64,000 bases of DNA from Canna indica (GCA_034359265.1 CP136890.1:71797501-71861500), one strand, 5' to 3'. Positions 37,269-48,819 are shown, counted from the stretch's first letter. Made by a program: numbers and translations. Notes: generated by a model from the sequence alone, not told the origin.

Positions 37269-40035
37269 TGTCACGGGCCAATTATTTTGTGCAGAAAAAC
37301 CCGTGCGGCACCCTTGCATCCCGTGCAAGTGATAACCCTATCATCCTGAATCCGTCCCGAATTGGGCTTCTCGACTTAACATCGCGGGATATGCGTTGGT
37401 CCACGTGCCAACCTCACGCTCCATATCCGCGCCCTCAAAAGATTATGTTGGTCGAATGGTATTGAAGGCGTAAAGTAAAACAACAATTACAGGACTATGA
37501 ACGCAAGAAAACATAAACTCGAGTGTAGGACGAGCTCCGCAAATTGTCTTGGGCGAAGATCGACTGGTCACATGCCCATATGGGCCGCTCGTTCGTCTCT
37601 GCCCATGGTAACTGTTTTGTTTGCCAATGCTCTCATACATTATACATGAGACCCCTAACCCTCAAGTGTCACCCCCAAGGTTCCCAAAAGTACGAAGAGC
37701 ATGATAAAATCGTGGCCATGCAAGATGGTGATTTTTCATGGCCACAGCCATAACGAATGTAGGAAAACTACTTCGCTTAGCTGTTGCGCACGCACCAAGC
37801 ATCGAATGACCTCAAAATGCATCCAACTCGTACCGTGGGCCCTCGGGGATCGCACAAAGGATTTTACAAGTACGAACTATAATAAAAGGCAAAATTACAA
37901 GGACGCAAAAACATATTTACAAATATGTAGGGAATATTCCGTCATGATTCGTCGTTGCTCGGGCAAATCGAAAAGTCCCTAACATCCTCCCCCACTTCAA
38001 GCTTTGACGTTCTCATCGAACTCACCTCGGTCGCACCGCCTTTCTACATAGGCTACAATTATTGAAGTGAAGTGGGGCTGCAACATATCGAGTTTCGCCG
38101 TGTGAAGTCCGCCACTAGGAAATGACTACTTGTAACATCATTGAGTTTCATCATCTCCTGTTGTTGCGAGAAAGGGCTTTGAGATTTCCAAACTCGTTGT
38201 TGCTGGGCAATAAAAGTCCCAGATTTATGGAGCAAACGAGTGTCGTTGAGTAGCGCTCGCTTGAAGGGGCACTAGCGCTGTTGAGCAACGCTCGCTTGAA
38301 GGGACACCAAGAAGAGGCTACTTGATTCACCAAGTCTCGGTCTTGCTGGGCAATGAAAAATCCCATATTTGTGGAGAAAACGAGTGCCGTTGAGCAACAT
38401 TCGCTTGAAGGGACACTAACGTCGTTGAGCAATGCTCGTCTCAGATAACATCTGGGTATCGTTGTGCAACACCCAAGTGATGAGTAGTTATGTGGCCGCA
38501 CCATACTGGAGCATTGCCTCCACCGCCGTCTTGATCCGATCACTGCTTTCTCACTCCCCCCGCAAGAGTCGTGGCGCTCTCCTCCGAGCCTATCTCAACG
38601 AGCTTCAAGTATTATAGATCACTGCTTGCTCACTCGTCCCCCGCAGAGGTCATGGCGCTCTCCTCCGAGCCCATATCAACGAGCTTCAAGTCTTACGCTA
38701 CTCCTCGAATCACGACTTGAGGGATTTTCTCCAACCGGGTCACAACGTCCACAAACTCTCTGCACTAAGAACATTGATGCCACACCACAACTGTTCTTCA
38801 CTAGTGCTTGGTTCGAACATGCCAATCTTGCGTCTTAGAGGTCATCTTGCCTTGTGCACCAACCTTGCGACTTAGGGGACATCAGCCCTGCGCACCAACT
38901 TGGCGACTCACGAGCCATCGGCTCTGCGCTGCGACTTAGGGGACAATGTCATACACACTATCCTCGTGTCTTATGAGAGAGTATGCTTTGCGCATAATGT
39001 GCGTCTTACTAGAGATTTGCTATGTGCAGGACTTTGTGTCTTATGCGAGAGTTTGCTCTGCGCACCACTTTGTGTCTTATGAGAGATCTGCTCTGTGCAC
39101 ATGACTTAAGAGACATTTTCTCTGCGTGCAAATGACTTTGCGTCTTAGGGGCTCATCTGCCCTGCACAAAAGTCACGATATTCGCATCGATCATCGAATG
39201 CTTGCCTCCCCGAATACAACAGTCAGAATGTCCATCAACTGGGTTCACTGCATCATCAACTCGAGCGCCATAGACGGAATGTACATCAACTATGTCTGCA
39301 TCGATGGCTTTCTCAGTTGGAGGCTTGCAATTCTTGCTCTGATACCAACTATCACGGGCCAATTATTTTGTGCGAAAGAACTCGTGCGGCACCCTTGCAT
39401 CCTATGCAAGGGATAAGTCTATCATCCTTAACATCGTGGGCATGCGTTGGTCTACGTGCCAATCTCGCGCTCCATATCCGCGCCCCCAAAAGACCATGTT
39501 GGTCTAATGGTATTGAAGGCGTAAAGTAAAACAACTATTACAGGACTATGGATGCAAGAAAACATAAAACTAGGTGTAGGACGAGTTCCGCAAATTGTCT
39601 TGGATGAAGATTGACTGGTCACACGCCCATATGGGCCGCTCGTTCGTCTCCGCCCAAGGCAACAACTTTGTTTGCCAACACTTTCGTACATTATACATGA
39701 TACCCCTAACCCCCAAGTGCTAACCCCAAGGTTCCCAAAAGTACGAGGAGCATGACAAAATCATGACCATGCGAGATGGTGATTTTCCATGGCCACGACC
39801 ATGACGAATGTAGGAAAATTACTCTGTTTAGCCGTCGCACACACACTAAGCGTCGAATGACCTCGAAATGCATCCAACTCGTACCGTGGCCCCTCGGGGA
39901 TCGCACAAAGGATTTTACAAGTATGAACTATGATAAAAGGTAAAATTATATGGACACGAAAATATATTTACAAACATGTAGGGAACATTCCACCATGATT
40001 CATCGTTGCTCGGGCAAATCGAAAAGTCCCTAACA
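37269..40035 (-). mobile_element. Non-autonomous LTR retrotransposon inside the Copia LTR
   Basis: Two direct repeats, 37269-37984 (716 bp) and 39350-40035 (686 bp), are near-identical LTRs (TGTCACGGGCC... / TATCACGGGCC... to AAGTCCCTAACA). On the minus strand the primer-binding site TGGTATCAGAGC lies at 39347-39336, just after the 5' LTR, and a polypurine tract AGTGGGGGAGGA just before the 3' LTR (37996-37985). The flanking AAGC at 37265-37268 and 40036-40039 is a 4-bp duplication. The 1,365-bp interior has no gag or pol frame, so the element needed enzymes in trans. It is inserted in the U5-side part of the minus-strand Copia LTR. Confidence 0.92.
38180..39180. repeat. Decayed tandem repeats forming the element interior
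   Basis: Three repeat families follow each other. About 38180-38440 holds CGTTGAGCAACGCTCGCTTG units. 38520-38700 holds a duplicated block of about 100 bp (GATCACTGCTT...GGCGCTCTCCTCCGAGCC...CAACGAGCTTCAAGT). About 38820-39180 holds some ten units of 34-37 bp built on TTGCGTCTTAGGGG...CTGCGCACCAAC. No protein frame spans them. Confidence 0.8.
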
Positions 40036-42137
40036 AAGCGGTCTCGCAACTTCGAGAAACTCCTTTCTCAGGCAGCGACCACACAGGGGGTTCATCGTGG
40101 CTCAACGGACAAGTTTTACACTCTTCGATTTGCACCAAAAGGGTTCGGCCCTTCCACCAAGGATCCGAACAACAAAAGGGAGAGAGAGAGACGATGAGAA
40201 ACCATGGAACGAAAGTCACGCAAGAAAAGAGTACCTTGTTGGAAATTTTGGACTCCTCTAATTAAATATCCAACTCGGCAGCGATACACCAATATGACCT
40301 CCTTGAAACGACGGGAGAGGATCGAGGAAGAGGGAGGTTTGACTGGTCTAAAGTGAGACTTAACTCGGGAATCAACTAAGGGGTAGGCTACAAGAGAGGG
40401 CCTCCCTTTTATAGGTGGTTCACCAACCACCTAGGTCAGCTACACCTAGCCGACCTTGTGCCAAGTCAAGGGGTCGGCTACCATATCCGACCCTGAATAG
40501 ATGAGGCACAGGCTTTCAAAAATTCGGTCTCGTCTCTCCTAAAATTTAGGACTGATCATGGACCAAGCCATCCCCGGCTTGATCTTAGCTATAGTCAAGG
40601 AGTCAAATTCCTTGATCATAGTCAGCTATTCAAAATAGCCGACTCCCTCTAATTTTGACTCAACTGACCACATCAAAAATGGTCAGATCTAACCCTTATC
40701 AATGATCGAGTCCATATCATAAATATTTGACCATGGTTTGGTTGAGCCGTATTGCATGCTGATCACTACTAGTTAGGGTTTCGAGGAACTCTTTCCCGCT
40801 TTTGTTCGTAAACGAGTATAGTGATCGTGTTACAACATGTTCGTGCTAGCAGACATTGATTGTCGAGTCCGAGTTTTATCTCATAAAACTTGTTATGAGG
40901 ATAGCTAGTTTGTGTATGACCATTGGGCCCCACACTAAGCCAGCAGTGAGTCGTGCATAAGCGAGTGTTCTCAATTCGATATAACACATTCTATTCTTAT
41001 TTTCACAATCCTCCATTAAACTCCTTTAATGCAATTGTGCGATCATCTCATGATCGTAACTCAACTCATAAGTCAAGATTGATGTCTAGTAACATTTCAT
41101 GACTACCCTTTGGTGATTAGTTCCCGTGCAATCAAATCCTTCTATTACACAATGTCTCGAATGCGACTAGGGTATGGAAGTCGTGTCAAACCCTAATATC
41201 AATCCATATGTATTCCACTCTCTCAAGTCGTCGTCTCAACGATGAAGAGTCAGAAACTCTTTTCCAACTCTCATATCTACTCCGGCCAAAGATTTTCCGA
41301 GATGACATTTGCTGGAGGACATAGGACATTATCTCCTCTTACTATGAGTAATTGATTCATTATTGGTTGCTCACCTACCTCCATGAAAACCTCACTATGC
41401 CCAGAGTATCTGACACACTTCTCTACGATCCATGCTAGGGAATACACTAAAGTGATAGGTCGTCAAGCACAAGGTGACCGTGATAACCTTAGGTCTGAGA
41501 ATTACTTGCACCTACTATCACCTGAGGAACAACCTTATTGACACTCAAGTAAGGATTTTATTTGGTGTTCCTCGAGTGGGTCCGTTCACTGAACTCATTC
41601 TTCAATGAGCATCTACACTTGGTACATTAATGACACCTCATAGGTAACTATGAGATCAGCTATCTTCTATGATAGGGCATATACCAAGTGTACTAGTCTT
41701 ACTGGAGTCACTGATACCCTACTCGGTGATCCTACGACTAGGAATATTTTGAACTTGGGCTTCTAGATTCTAGGTTGCACTGCATGATCTCATCATGACC
41801 CTAGAATCATTGCCCCGTTTCATGAGGTTCATTATAATCTATTAACAATTAAAGATGCAACATATAATGAAAAGTTGTCTCATTTTATTCATTACCCTTG
41901 AATAGTTCATCAATACATCGACATGTGATTGGCTTGAGGATACTATTTGTTTAATCTCTCACTTGCACTAAAGACAATCACCCTCGTATCTAATACCCAT
42001 ACAATTTAAGTAGCGATCGAACTATTGTTGTTGTAATGATTTAGTAAACAGGTCTGCTATGTTGTCTTCAGTGTGTACTCACTTGACACTGATATCACCT
42101 CTTCCAATGACAATGATCTCTCTGATCAGGTGATACC

Positions 42138-42536
42138 TCATGAGGATGTTTTTTGACTTGTTGTGGGTCTTGGTTCCTTTGCTTGAGCAACAACCCTAGT
42201 ATTATCACAATAAATGAGAACTAGACCGACAACCTCAGGAACGACACCCAGCTTGGAGATAAAATTCTTTATCCACACTCCCTCCTTGGCGGCTTCGCTT
42301 GCAACGATGTACTCAGCTTCAGCCACCGAGTCGGCCATAGTACCATGCTTGGAACTCTTCCAGCTCACTGCACCAGGCTGGAGCAAGAGAACATCATTCT
42401 CAATGAGCAGTATGTCATCCATATACAACACTAGAAACACTACCGCATGTGGGGTCGACGAGGACTGAGCAAGCAACAAAAATTTTACACGTAGCAGAAG
42501 AATAAACCGATCCTCTACCCAAGCGGATCCATGCAT
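42138..42536 (-). pseudogene. Copia reverse transcriptase/RNase H deletion fusion
   Basis: The minus-strand frame contains the RT palm YMDD (42425-42414) within VVFLVLYMDDILLIENDV. It passes directly, in frame, to the RNase H region SWKSSKHGTMADSVAEAEYI and CDNTRVVAQAKEPR. Compared with the related plus-strand copy at 62970-63750, about 540 bp encoding the RT thumb and connection are missing. Sequence before the YMDD block does not match pol, marking a second rearrangement. It belongs to the element whose 3' LTR starts at 41953. Confidence 0.85.
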
Positions 42537-42989
42537 CTTGGTTAAATCAATACTATGTCAGAAGTTTAACTCTGTCTTCTACTTCGCAAGTCCAAGAACA
42601 CGATCTTGCTGAAAGAAAAAGTGCCCTTGAGCCAATCACATGTTGATGTGTAGGGAACTATTTAAGGTTAATGAATAATATGAGGCATATTTTCATCATA
42701 TGCTACATCTATATTTTATATATATTAGATTGTGATGAACCCTATGAACTCGGGCAACTGATTCTAAGGCCATGATGAGATCATGCCAGTGAGACTTGGA
42801 ATCCAGATGCCCCTTTCTAAATGTTCCCAGTCGTAGGATCACCAATTAAGAGATTGATGATTCCGGATAGATTGGTGCACTTGATACATGTCTTATACGA
42901 AAATGGGTAGCTGATATCACAATTACCTATGAGCCGTCATTAATGTACAAGTGCAGGTGCTCATTAGGGAACACTACTAGAAATTGAGT

Positions 42990-43276
42990 CTTCAGCAACG
43001 GCTATCAGCAACGGCCGCTCAAGCCGTTGCTATTTGCAACGACATTCTTACGGCCGCTCGAGCCGTTGCAGATATGTTGTATCTGCAACGGCTTTCTAAC
43101 GGACATGCGAGCCGTTGCTGATGATGTTAATTATCAGCAACGGCTTTCTAACGGACAAGTGAGCCGTTGCGGATGATAACTTATTAGCAACGGCTTGCTA
43201 ACGGACAAGTGAGCCGTTGCTGATGATAACTTATTAGCAACGGCTTTCTAACGGGCGAGTGAGCCGTTGCTGATAA
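42990..43276. repeat. CACTA 5' subterminal hairpin array
   Basis: Repeated pairs GCAACGGCTTTCTAACGGAC...GTGAGCCGTTGC. The last three units have a 50-bp period, and each unit is itself an inverted repeat of GCAACGGC and GCCGTTGC. Such subterminal motifs are the known binding zone for TNPA-type proteins. Confidence 0.9.
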
Positions 43277-43720
43277 GTTTATATAGGGCACACAGTCGCG
43301 CCCGACCATTCTTCCTCCCGCTGCTGCCGCCGCCGCCGTTGCTACCGACGCCGACGCTTCCTCCTCCCGCTGCCGACGCCGATGACGCCGACATTTTCAG
43401 GTATACCTCGCCGGCCGGCCGTCTCTTCCCGTTGCGGCCGACGGATCCGATCGAAACCCTAAAAATAGGGTTTCAGCCGGCGGCGGTCGGCCGATGGCCG
43501 CCGCCGGACCTTGTACAGTGGCCGGACAGTGTGTTCGGCCACTGTACGCCGGCGCCGGAGTCCACCTGACTCCGGCGCCGGAATTTGTAGATTAATATAT
43601 AATTTTTATTGTTTTTTAATTGTTAATTAAATATTTAATTAATTGTTTAATTTGTTAGATTAATTATTAGGGTTTAGATTAATTTCGGAATTGTCCACTT
43701 CGGACGCGCGCCGGAATCGT
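43267..43720. other. GC-rich segment of the CACTA element with palindromes
   Basis: Strongly GC-rich. Contains the hairpins GTACAGTGGCCG...CGGCCACTGTAC (43513-43524 with 43536-43547) and GGCGCCGGAGT...ACTCCGGCGCC (43551-43561 with 43569-43579). After it comes a tandem GGAATCGTCCACTTCGGACG repeat of about 28 bp (43687-43755). The open frame at 43267-43569 is Pro/Ala-rich low complexity and probably not a protein. Confidence 0.7.
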
Positions 43721-43926
43721 CCACTTCGGACGCGCGCCGGAATCGTCCAATATGGACTCGAACTGTCTCGAAACATTTAGAAAATAATCATGCATCCGAC
43801 GAGTTCATATGTTTCACGTACGCATCGACGAGTCAGATATGATTTAGCAAAACCTTAGATCCGTTCGGGGATTGAATGTTCGTGTAAAAGAAGTAGATGA
43901 TCTTTTATACGACGTACAATTCTTGA

Positions 43927-44170
43927 ATTGTCCCTGATTGGACAATTTGGGAATATAGTTATTTGTACTGCACTTACGTTTTTATTTTAACTGTTAACTA
44001 ATTATTCTAAATTTTGGCAACATCTCTCTTGTTCTCCGATACGCGCCCAGATGATATGCGTATTCGGAGAACTGTAGGGAGATGCTGCCGAAATTTAGAA
44101 TGAAGTTAACGGTTAAAATAAGTACTTAGTGCAATATAAATAATATGAATCCCGAATGGAATAGGACAAT
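43927..44170. repeat. Long hairpin with about 115-bp arms in the CACTA element
   Basis: Arm 43927-44044 (ATTGTCC...CTCCGATACGC) pairs with arm 44058-44170 (GCGTATTCGGAG...GGACAAT) around a loop of about 13 nt. Long matched runs include TTATTTTAACYGTTAACT and TTCTAAATTT. It sits just upstream of the transposase start at 44219. Confidence 0.85.
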
Positions 44171-44218
44171 CTCACCTAAAGACATTAACCAAAGAAATTG
44201 TTATTGATTGACAGAATC

Positions 44219-45222
44219 ATGTCGGCTGATCGAAGTTGGATGTACCGACGTCTTGATCGTGGAGCTTTAACGAATGAGTTTCGATTAGGCATAACGTACT
44301 TCCTAAATTTTGCCTATTCAAATCGGAATTTCGTTAGCATAGGTGATCAAATCCGATGTCCTTGCCGCATTTGTTCAAATGGACGATTTTTGGATCGGGA
44401 GACTGTCACTCTGCATCTATATACCAAAGGATTTGCACCAAGATATTTTCTATGGACTTGTCACGGGGAGTCACGCGAAGTCGGGACGTCGAGCAATCCT
44501 ATAGTTCAGACATATGGTGAATCTTCCTCTGCTGGTGCTTCTTCATCCAGTCAATGTAATCCCTATAGAACTATGATACTTGATAGTCTTGGGGGTCAAT
44601 TCCACCTGAATGATAATGTTGATCGGCCAGTTCTTCAGACATCAGTCTCACCAGATACTACAGTGGTTGATATCACAGAAGTACAAACTGCGGTAGAGAT
44701 TGAAATACCGAATAAAGAAGCTGCAAAATTTTACGAGATGTTGAAAGCTGCCGATGAACCTTTGTATGAGAATTGTCCTAAATACACTAGGTTTTCAGCA
44801 ATGACACAACTCTTAAACATCAAGGCCGATTGTAATATCAGCGGAGTTGCGTATGATCGGATTGCTGGATTGATTAATGGATGCTGCCTACTGATAACAA
44901 GTTTGAGCCAACTTTTTATAAGACTAAAAAGCTAATGAGAAAATTGAGGCTTGGGTACGAAAAAATACACGCGTGCCAAAATAACTGCATTTTATATTAT
45001 AAAGAAAATGTGCGGTTGGATAAATGCCCTGTATGTCAGCATCCTCGTTACAAGGAGAAGAAATCGGTCCGACAGAAAAATATCCCGTTTAAGGTGCTTC
45101 GGTATTTTCCACTAACACCGAGACTTCAAAGATTATTCATGTCGGAAAAGACAGTCCCCTACATGAGTTGGCATGCAAGAAGTTGTGATGATACAGTAAT
45201 GACTCATCCATCTGACAGGTGA
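44219..45222 (+). pseudogene. CACTA transposase (TNPD-like), truncated
   Basis: Starts at the ATG at 44219 (MSADRSWMYRR). The N-terminal transposase-associated domain is clear: SWMYRRLDRG, IRCPCRICSNG, HLYTKGFAPRY, WTCHGES. A frameshift near 44880 moves the reading to the frame of 44881-45222, which carries the next conserved block (FYKTKKLMRKLRLGYEKIHA, LDKCPVCQHPRYKEKK, VLRYFPLTPRLQRLFMS). Sequence ends at MTHPSDR, where the catalytic Transposase_21 domain should begin; that domain is deleted. The copy cannot be autonomous. Confidence 0.88.
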
Positions 45223-45342
45223 CAGCCTCCACCAGCCACAGAGTCACGTAGATTGATTAGCGTGATTGGGGAGCGGTAATATATCATGAATTATGAATCA
45301 TTACAAATTCATTATATCATAATATAATATTAAAATTTATTT

Positions 45343-46325
45343 TTGTTGTGCAGGTTCGAGCAAGAAGAAGTGCCGAGGAGCATTTCTTCTACTATTCGAC
45401 GATACATGCACGGGGCATGGCCTACGTGGTCTCACGTGCCTAGCGAGCACGTCGACATGTTATGGCGCGAGTTTGAGGCACGTATTATTATTATTTTTAC
45501 ATGCATGATGATTAATATTGGTACTGATATTATTATTTTGCAGGCTCGCTATACATGGGCCGAGGACCAAAGGCCCTTCATTTACGCTGCCTGGGAGGCT
45601 ATTTCCCGGGCAAGGTAGAACGGGCAGCTGGGGCAGGCTCGGTCCCAAGCGATGGCCCGAGCTGGGACCACTAACATCGCGGAGACTCGGGGATACGACC
45701 CCAATTGGATTACTCCGGATATATGGGACCAGCTCGTGGGAGTATGGTCGACGGATCGATGGCAGGAGGTTTCTCGGAATGCGGCAAGAAATCGCATGTC
45801 GGGGGGAGCAGCGCGTCACACCGGCGACTCTATTGCATTTGCAGTGCACGCGAACCGTATGGTAAGTATATCTTTTAATTATATATTTTATTTGTTACTA
45901 TGTGTACTAATTAATGTATTTGTTTTGTAAATGTAGACGACGGTGTCGGATGACGGGACTGTCCAGCGACCCTCCCCGATGACATCGTAGATAGTGGTCA
46001 TGCGCGAGCCGTACTAGGGCCACTTGGGGCACCGACCCCTCCGGTCGCTGGTGAGCGGCCGTCCACCTCTAGATCCAGTTATGATCATAGTAGCAGAATA
46101 AGGACTCTAGAGGACATGGTCGCGCGTCAGACTGAGATAATGGAGCGCGAGAGTCAGATGATGGCGGATATACAAGCTATGCTACGCAACATGTCAGGTC
46201 ATCCCGAAGCAGGCATCTCTTCGGCATCATCTAATCCATCGTCCTCGAGTCAGTCCACGCCGGTGTACACTCAAGCACTCCAGACCCCGCCATATGATCC
46301 AGGCCATCCTCCATCGTCATCGTGA
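45343..46325 (+). pseudogene. TNPA-like plant transposase (Transposase_24), damaged
   Basis: Encodes HGAWPTWSHVPSEHVDMLWR, then RYTWAEDQRPFIYAAWEA, MARAGTTNIAETRGY, PNWITPDIWDQLVGVWS and RNAARNRMSGGAARHTGDS, the plant Ptta/En/Spm transposase signature. At least two introns are implied (about 45481-45540 and 45861-45935). A TAG interrupts the frame at 45616-45618. The final segment at 46116-46325 (QTEIMERESQMMADIQAMLR) is a short coiled coil with a Ser/Pro-rich tail. Proteins of this kind bind the subterminal repeats. Confidence 0.8.
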
Positions 46326-46604
46326 GATTTTTTTTATATTGACTTTGTTACTGAGATATTGAACTTGTTTAATTTATATTGACTTTGTTACTGAGATATT
46401 GATACTTCAATTTTGCATTTGAATTGTTTTTATACTATCATGGATAATTATCAATATAAATATAATTGTTTTGATGTATATCTTGGTGTGTTTGTGATGT
46501 GTGAATGAATGTGTGTATGAGTGTATGGGTGTGTGAGTTATGTATCAGATAATGTATCAATGGAAATTTGAAATTTTAATTTTTTTCGTTACCAGGTTCA
46601 CATC

Positions 46605-46940
46605 ATCAGCAACGGCTTTCCCACGGCCGTCCGTGGGAAAGCCGTTGCTAAAAGTGTATCGAAAGCCGTTGCTGATGACCTACAGCAACGGCTTAGCGAC
46701 GGGATTTTACTAACGGCGTTGCTATGGACTCAGCGGCCATTGCTATTAATGTTATCAGCAACAGCTCTGGGTCTGTGGCAAAACCGTTGCTGATAATGTT
46801 TTTAGCAACGACCCGAGCGGCCGTTGCGGATCCGTTGCTAAGTTATCAGCAACGCGATTTTCTACCATGGCTCCATTGCAACGGCTCGGCCGTTGCTGAT
46901 GCTCTTCAGCAACGGCATCAGCCGTTGCTGATGCCCATTT
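46605..46940. repeat. CACTA 3' subterminal repeats
   Basis: Multiple CAGCAACGGC and GCCGTTGCTG copies in both orientations, including the perfect hairpin GGCTTTCCCACGG...CCGTGGGAAAGCC near 46614-46642. Confidence 0.88.
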
Positions 46941-47277
46941 TTCTAGTAGTGGAATGGGTTCATTGAACGAACCTACACGAGGAACTCAGAATGGAATCCT
47001 TACATGAGTGTCAATATGATGTTCCTCGGGTGATATTAGGTGCAAGCAGTCATTGGACCTGAGATTGTCACAATTACCTTGTGAGTGACAACCTATTGCT
47101 TTGGTTTTATCCCTACATGGCCCTCAGCATCATGTGCCGATTATTACTGGGCATGAGGAAACATTGATGGAGGTAGGTAAGCAACCAACATGGAATCGGT
47201 TACTCCTAGTGAGAGGAGATAACGTCCTATGTGTCCCTACAAGTGTCGACTCGAGAATCTCTGGCCAGAGTAGACAT

Positions 47278-48819
47278 TGAAGGCGAAATGGCCTACACTA
47301 GAGGGGGGGGGGGTGAATAGTGTGTTTACTAAATCGATTCGCCTAATTTCACTTTTAATCCTTTTCTTAGATTAGTTAGGCGATTTGCAATTATGCGATT
47401 GTATGCGGAAGCAATAAATAATTAAGCAATTAACACAAACAAGAAATCAACGCAAATACAGAATTTATAGTGGTTCGGCCCCAATGTCTACTCCACTACC
47501 TAAGCACCCCGCTTAGGATTTCCAAACTAGTTTTACTAGATTAATTTGAGTTTCCCTTATACACAAGGACTTTTCACCGGAAAGTCTCACTCTCGACCTA
47601 AGGTACTTCCACACCCGGAAGTCTCCGCCTTCTTGTCGAGAGCACTTATCCCACCTCAACTCTAAGGGACAACTAAACTAATCCTAGTAACAACTACGTT
47701 TAATTACACATGTGGCTTTACTCCTTCTATACCAAGGATACCACTTCACACACAAGACCTAATCACAAGGTCTTCTACAAACCCAAAACAAAATGTTCAA
47801 ATAACAATTAAAATACAACGAAAAGGACTACTCTTTTCAACGTATTCGATGCCTTCAACTCGTCAAGAGGTTGAACTCGAATTAGATCTTGAGTTGAGGA
47901 AGAAGACTGGCACTTGAAGAAACTGTCGCAAGAAGAATAGGCGCAAGCGATTCACTCTTTTTGGAAGGCTTGAAATCTTCCTTTAATTGCTCATTAAGCT
48001 CTGTAGAAGAGGAGGAAGAAGATCAAATGAATCAACCTGGGTGTATTTATACCCAGGTGAAGAAACGACATTCAACGGATAGAAAACTATCCGTTATAGG
48101 CCGTCGGTTGAAGCATCGGTCGACCGGTCATTCAACCGCTTCTGTTTACCCTGTGGTCGGTCGACCGACTGGTCGACTGCCAGATGTGGATCGCGTGATC
48201 CGCGATCTTCGATCGACCTATCGGTCGATCGACGTGATCACGTGTCACGCTTATATGCAGGTCGGTCGATCGACCGACTGGTCGACCGCCAGCTTTGGGC
48301 AAATTTTGCCTCCATTCGGTCGACTGACACGATCTTTTGTCGCGGGTATCAGCAGGTCGGTCGACCGACGGGTCGACCGACCGAGCTACTGCCCATTTTG
48401 GGCTTCCATCGGTCGACCGCTCGATTGACCGAAGTAGCTCTGCTACTATTTTACCTTCGGTCGATCGATCGAACCTAGGCGTAATAATATTTCTTCAACC
48501 TATTTCTTTCGCGCTTCATTTCTGGGTTCCGGCTTTCAACGAGCATCATCTTGGAGAGCTTTTGACTTGATCTTTGGCCTCGTCCAAGCGACTTTGGTGC
48601 ACTCGTCGATCTTCAAGAAACTTCCGCGACGAACCCGAGCGCGACGATCAATGTCCTTCCGATTTCGCGATTTCTTTGATTTATCCGATCAAGGACATCG
48701 AACGCTAGTCGATATGGAACCTGAAAGATATTCTTAATGAAATCATTAGTTCCATATTTGTCATCATCAAAATCATCAAGATTGAGATTAAGGCTAAGGT
48801 TGAAAACCTAAAGCCAACA
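47278..48819 (-). mobile_element. Sirevirus-type solo LTR
   Basis: On the minus strand it begins TGTTGGCTTTAGGTTTTC at 48819, contains GATGATTTTGATGATGACAAA, and ends after CTATTCACCCCC...CTCTAGTGTAGG at 47278 (...TTCA). These landmarks match the LTR at 61323-62824. Flanks GACAT and TACAT agree at four of five bases. No internal sequence remains, so it is a solo LTR formed by recombination. It lies in the Copia 5' LTR. Confidence 0.85.
48105..48475. repeat. Palindrome array in the solo LTR
   Basis: About eight clusters of CGGTCGACCGA and CGGTCGATCGA type palindromes, for example GGTCGGTCGACCGACTGGTC near 48151-48172, spaced by 40-70 bp. Confidence 0.85.

Larger units (their letters stand above)
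37047..42609 (-). mobile_element. Minus-strand Copia element (3' LTR plus pol remnant)
   Basis: The 3' LTR runs from 41953 down to 37047 (ending CACCCCAACA on the minus strand). It is interrupted by a 2.77-kb insertion, so the LTR itself is about 2.1 kb. It begins TAAACAAATAG, with TG mutated to TA, directly after a purine-rich AGTGAGAGAT (41963-41954). The LTR carries a TATAAAAG box near 40407-40414 (minus). It matches the 5' LTR of the plus-strand Copia starting at 42610 in many stretches, so both are one family in opposite orientation. Internal sequence is limited to an RT/RNase H remnant, and the plus-strand element cuts it off at 42610. Confidence 0.85.
42972..46951 (+). mobile_element. 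CACTA (En/Spm-like) transposon
   Basis: A 3,980-bp element starting CACTACTAGAAATTGAG and ending (reverse complement) CACTACTAGAAAAATGGG, flanked by the 3-bp duplication GAA (42969-42971 and 46952-46954). Subterminal arrays of CAGCAACGGC/GCCGTTGCTG occupy about 300 bp at each end. Inside are a truncated TNPD-like transposase and a TNPA-like (Transposase_24) gene, both damaged, plus a GC-rich segment and a long hairpin. It is inserted in the Copia 5' LTR. Confidence 0.95.

Noticed and set aside
43267..43569. 100-codon Pro/Ala-rich frame in the CACTA element
   Set aside because: GC-rich palindromic DNA with low-complexity translation; no homologous domain recognised.
48105..48475. Regularly spaced palindromic units resembling a CRISPR-like array
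   Set aside because: They lie inside a retrotransposon LTR in a plant genome, unit length and spacing vary, and the same array occurs in two other LTR copies.
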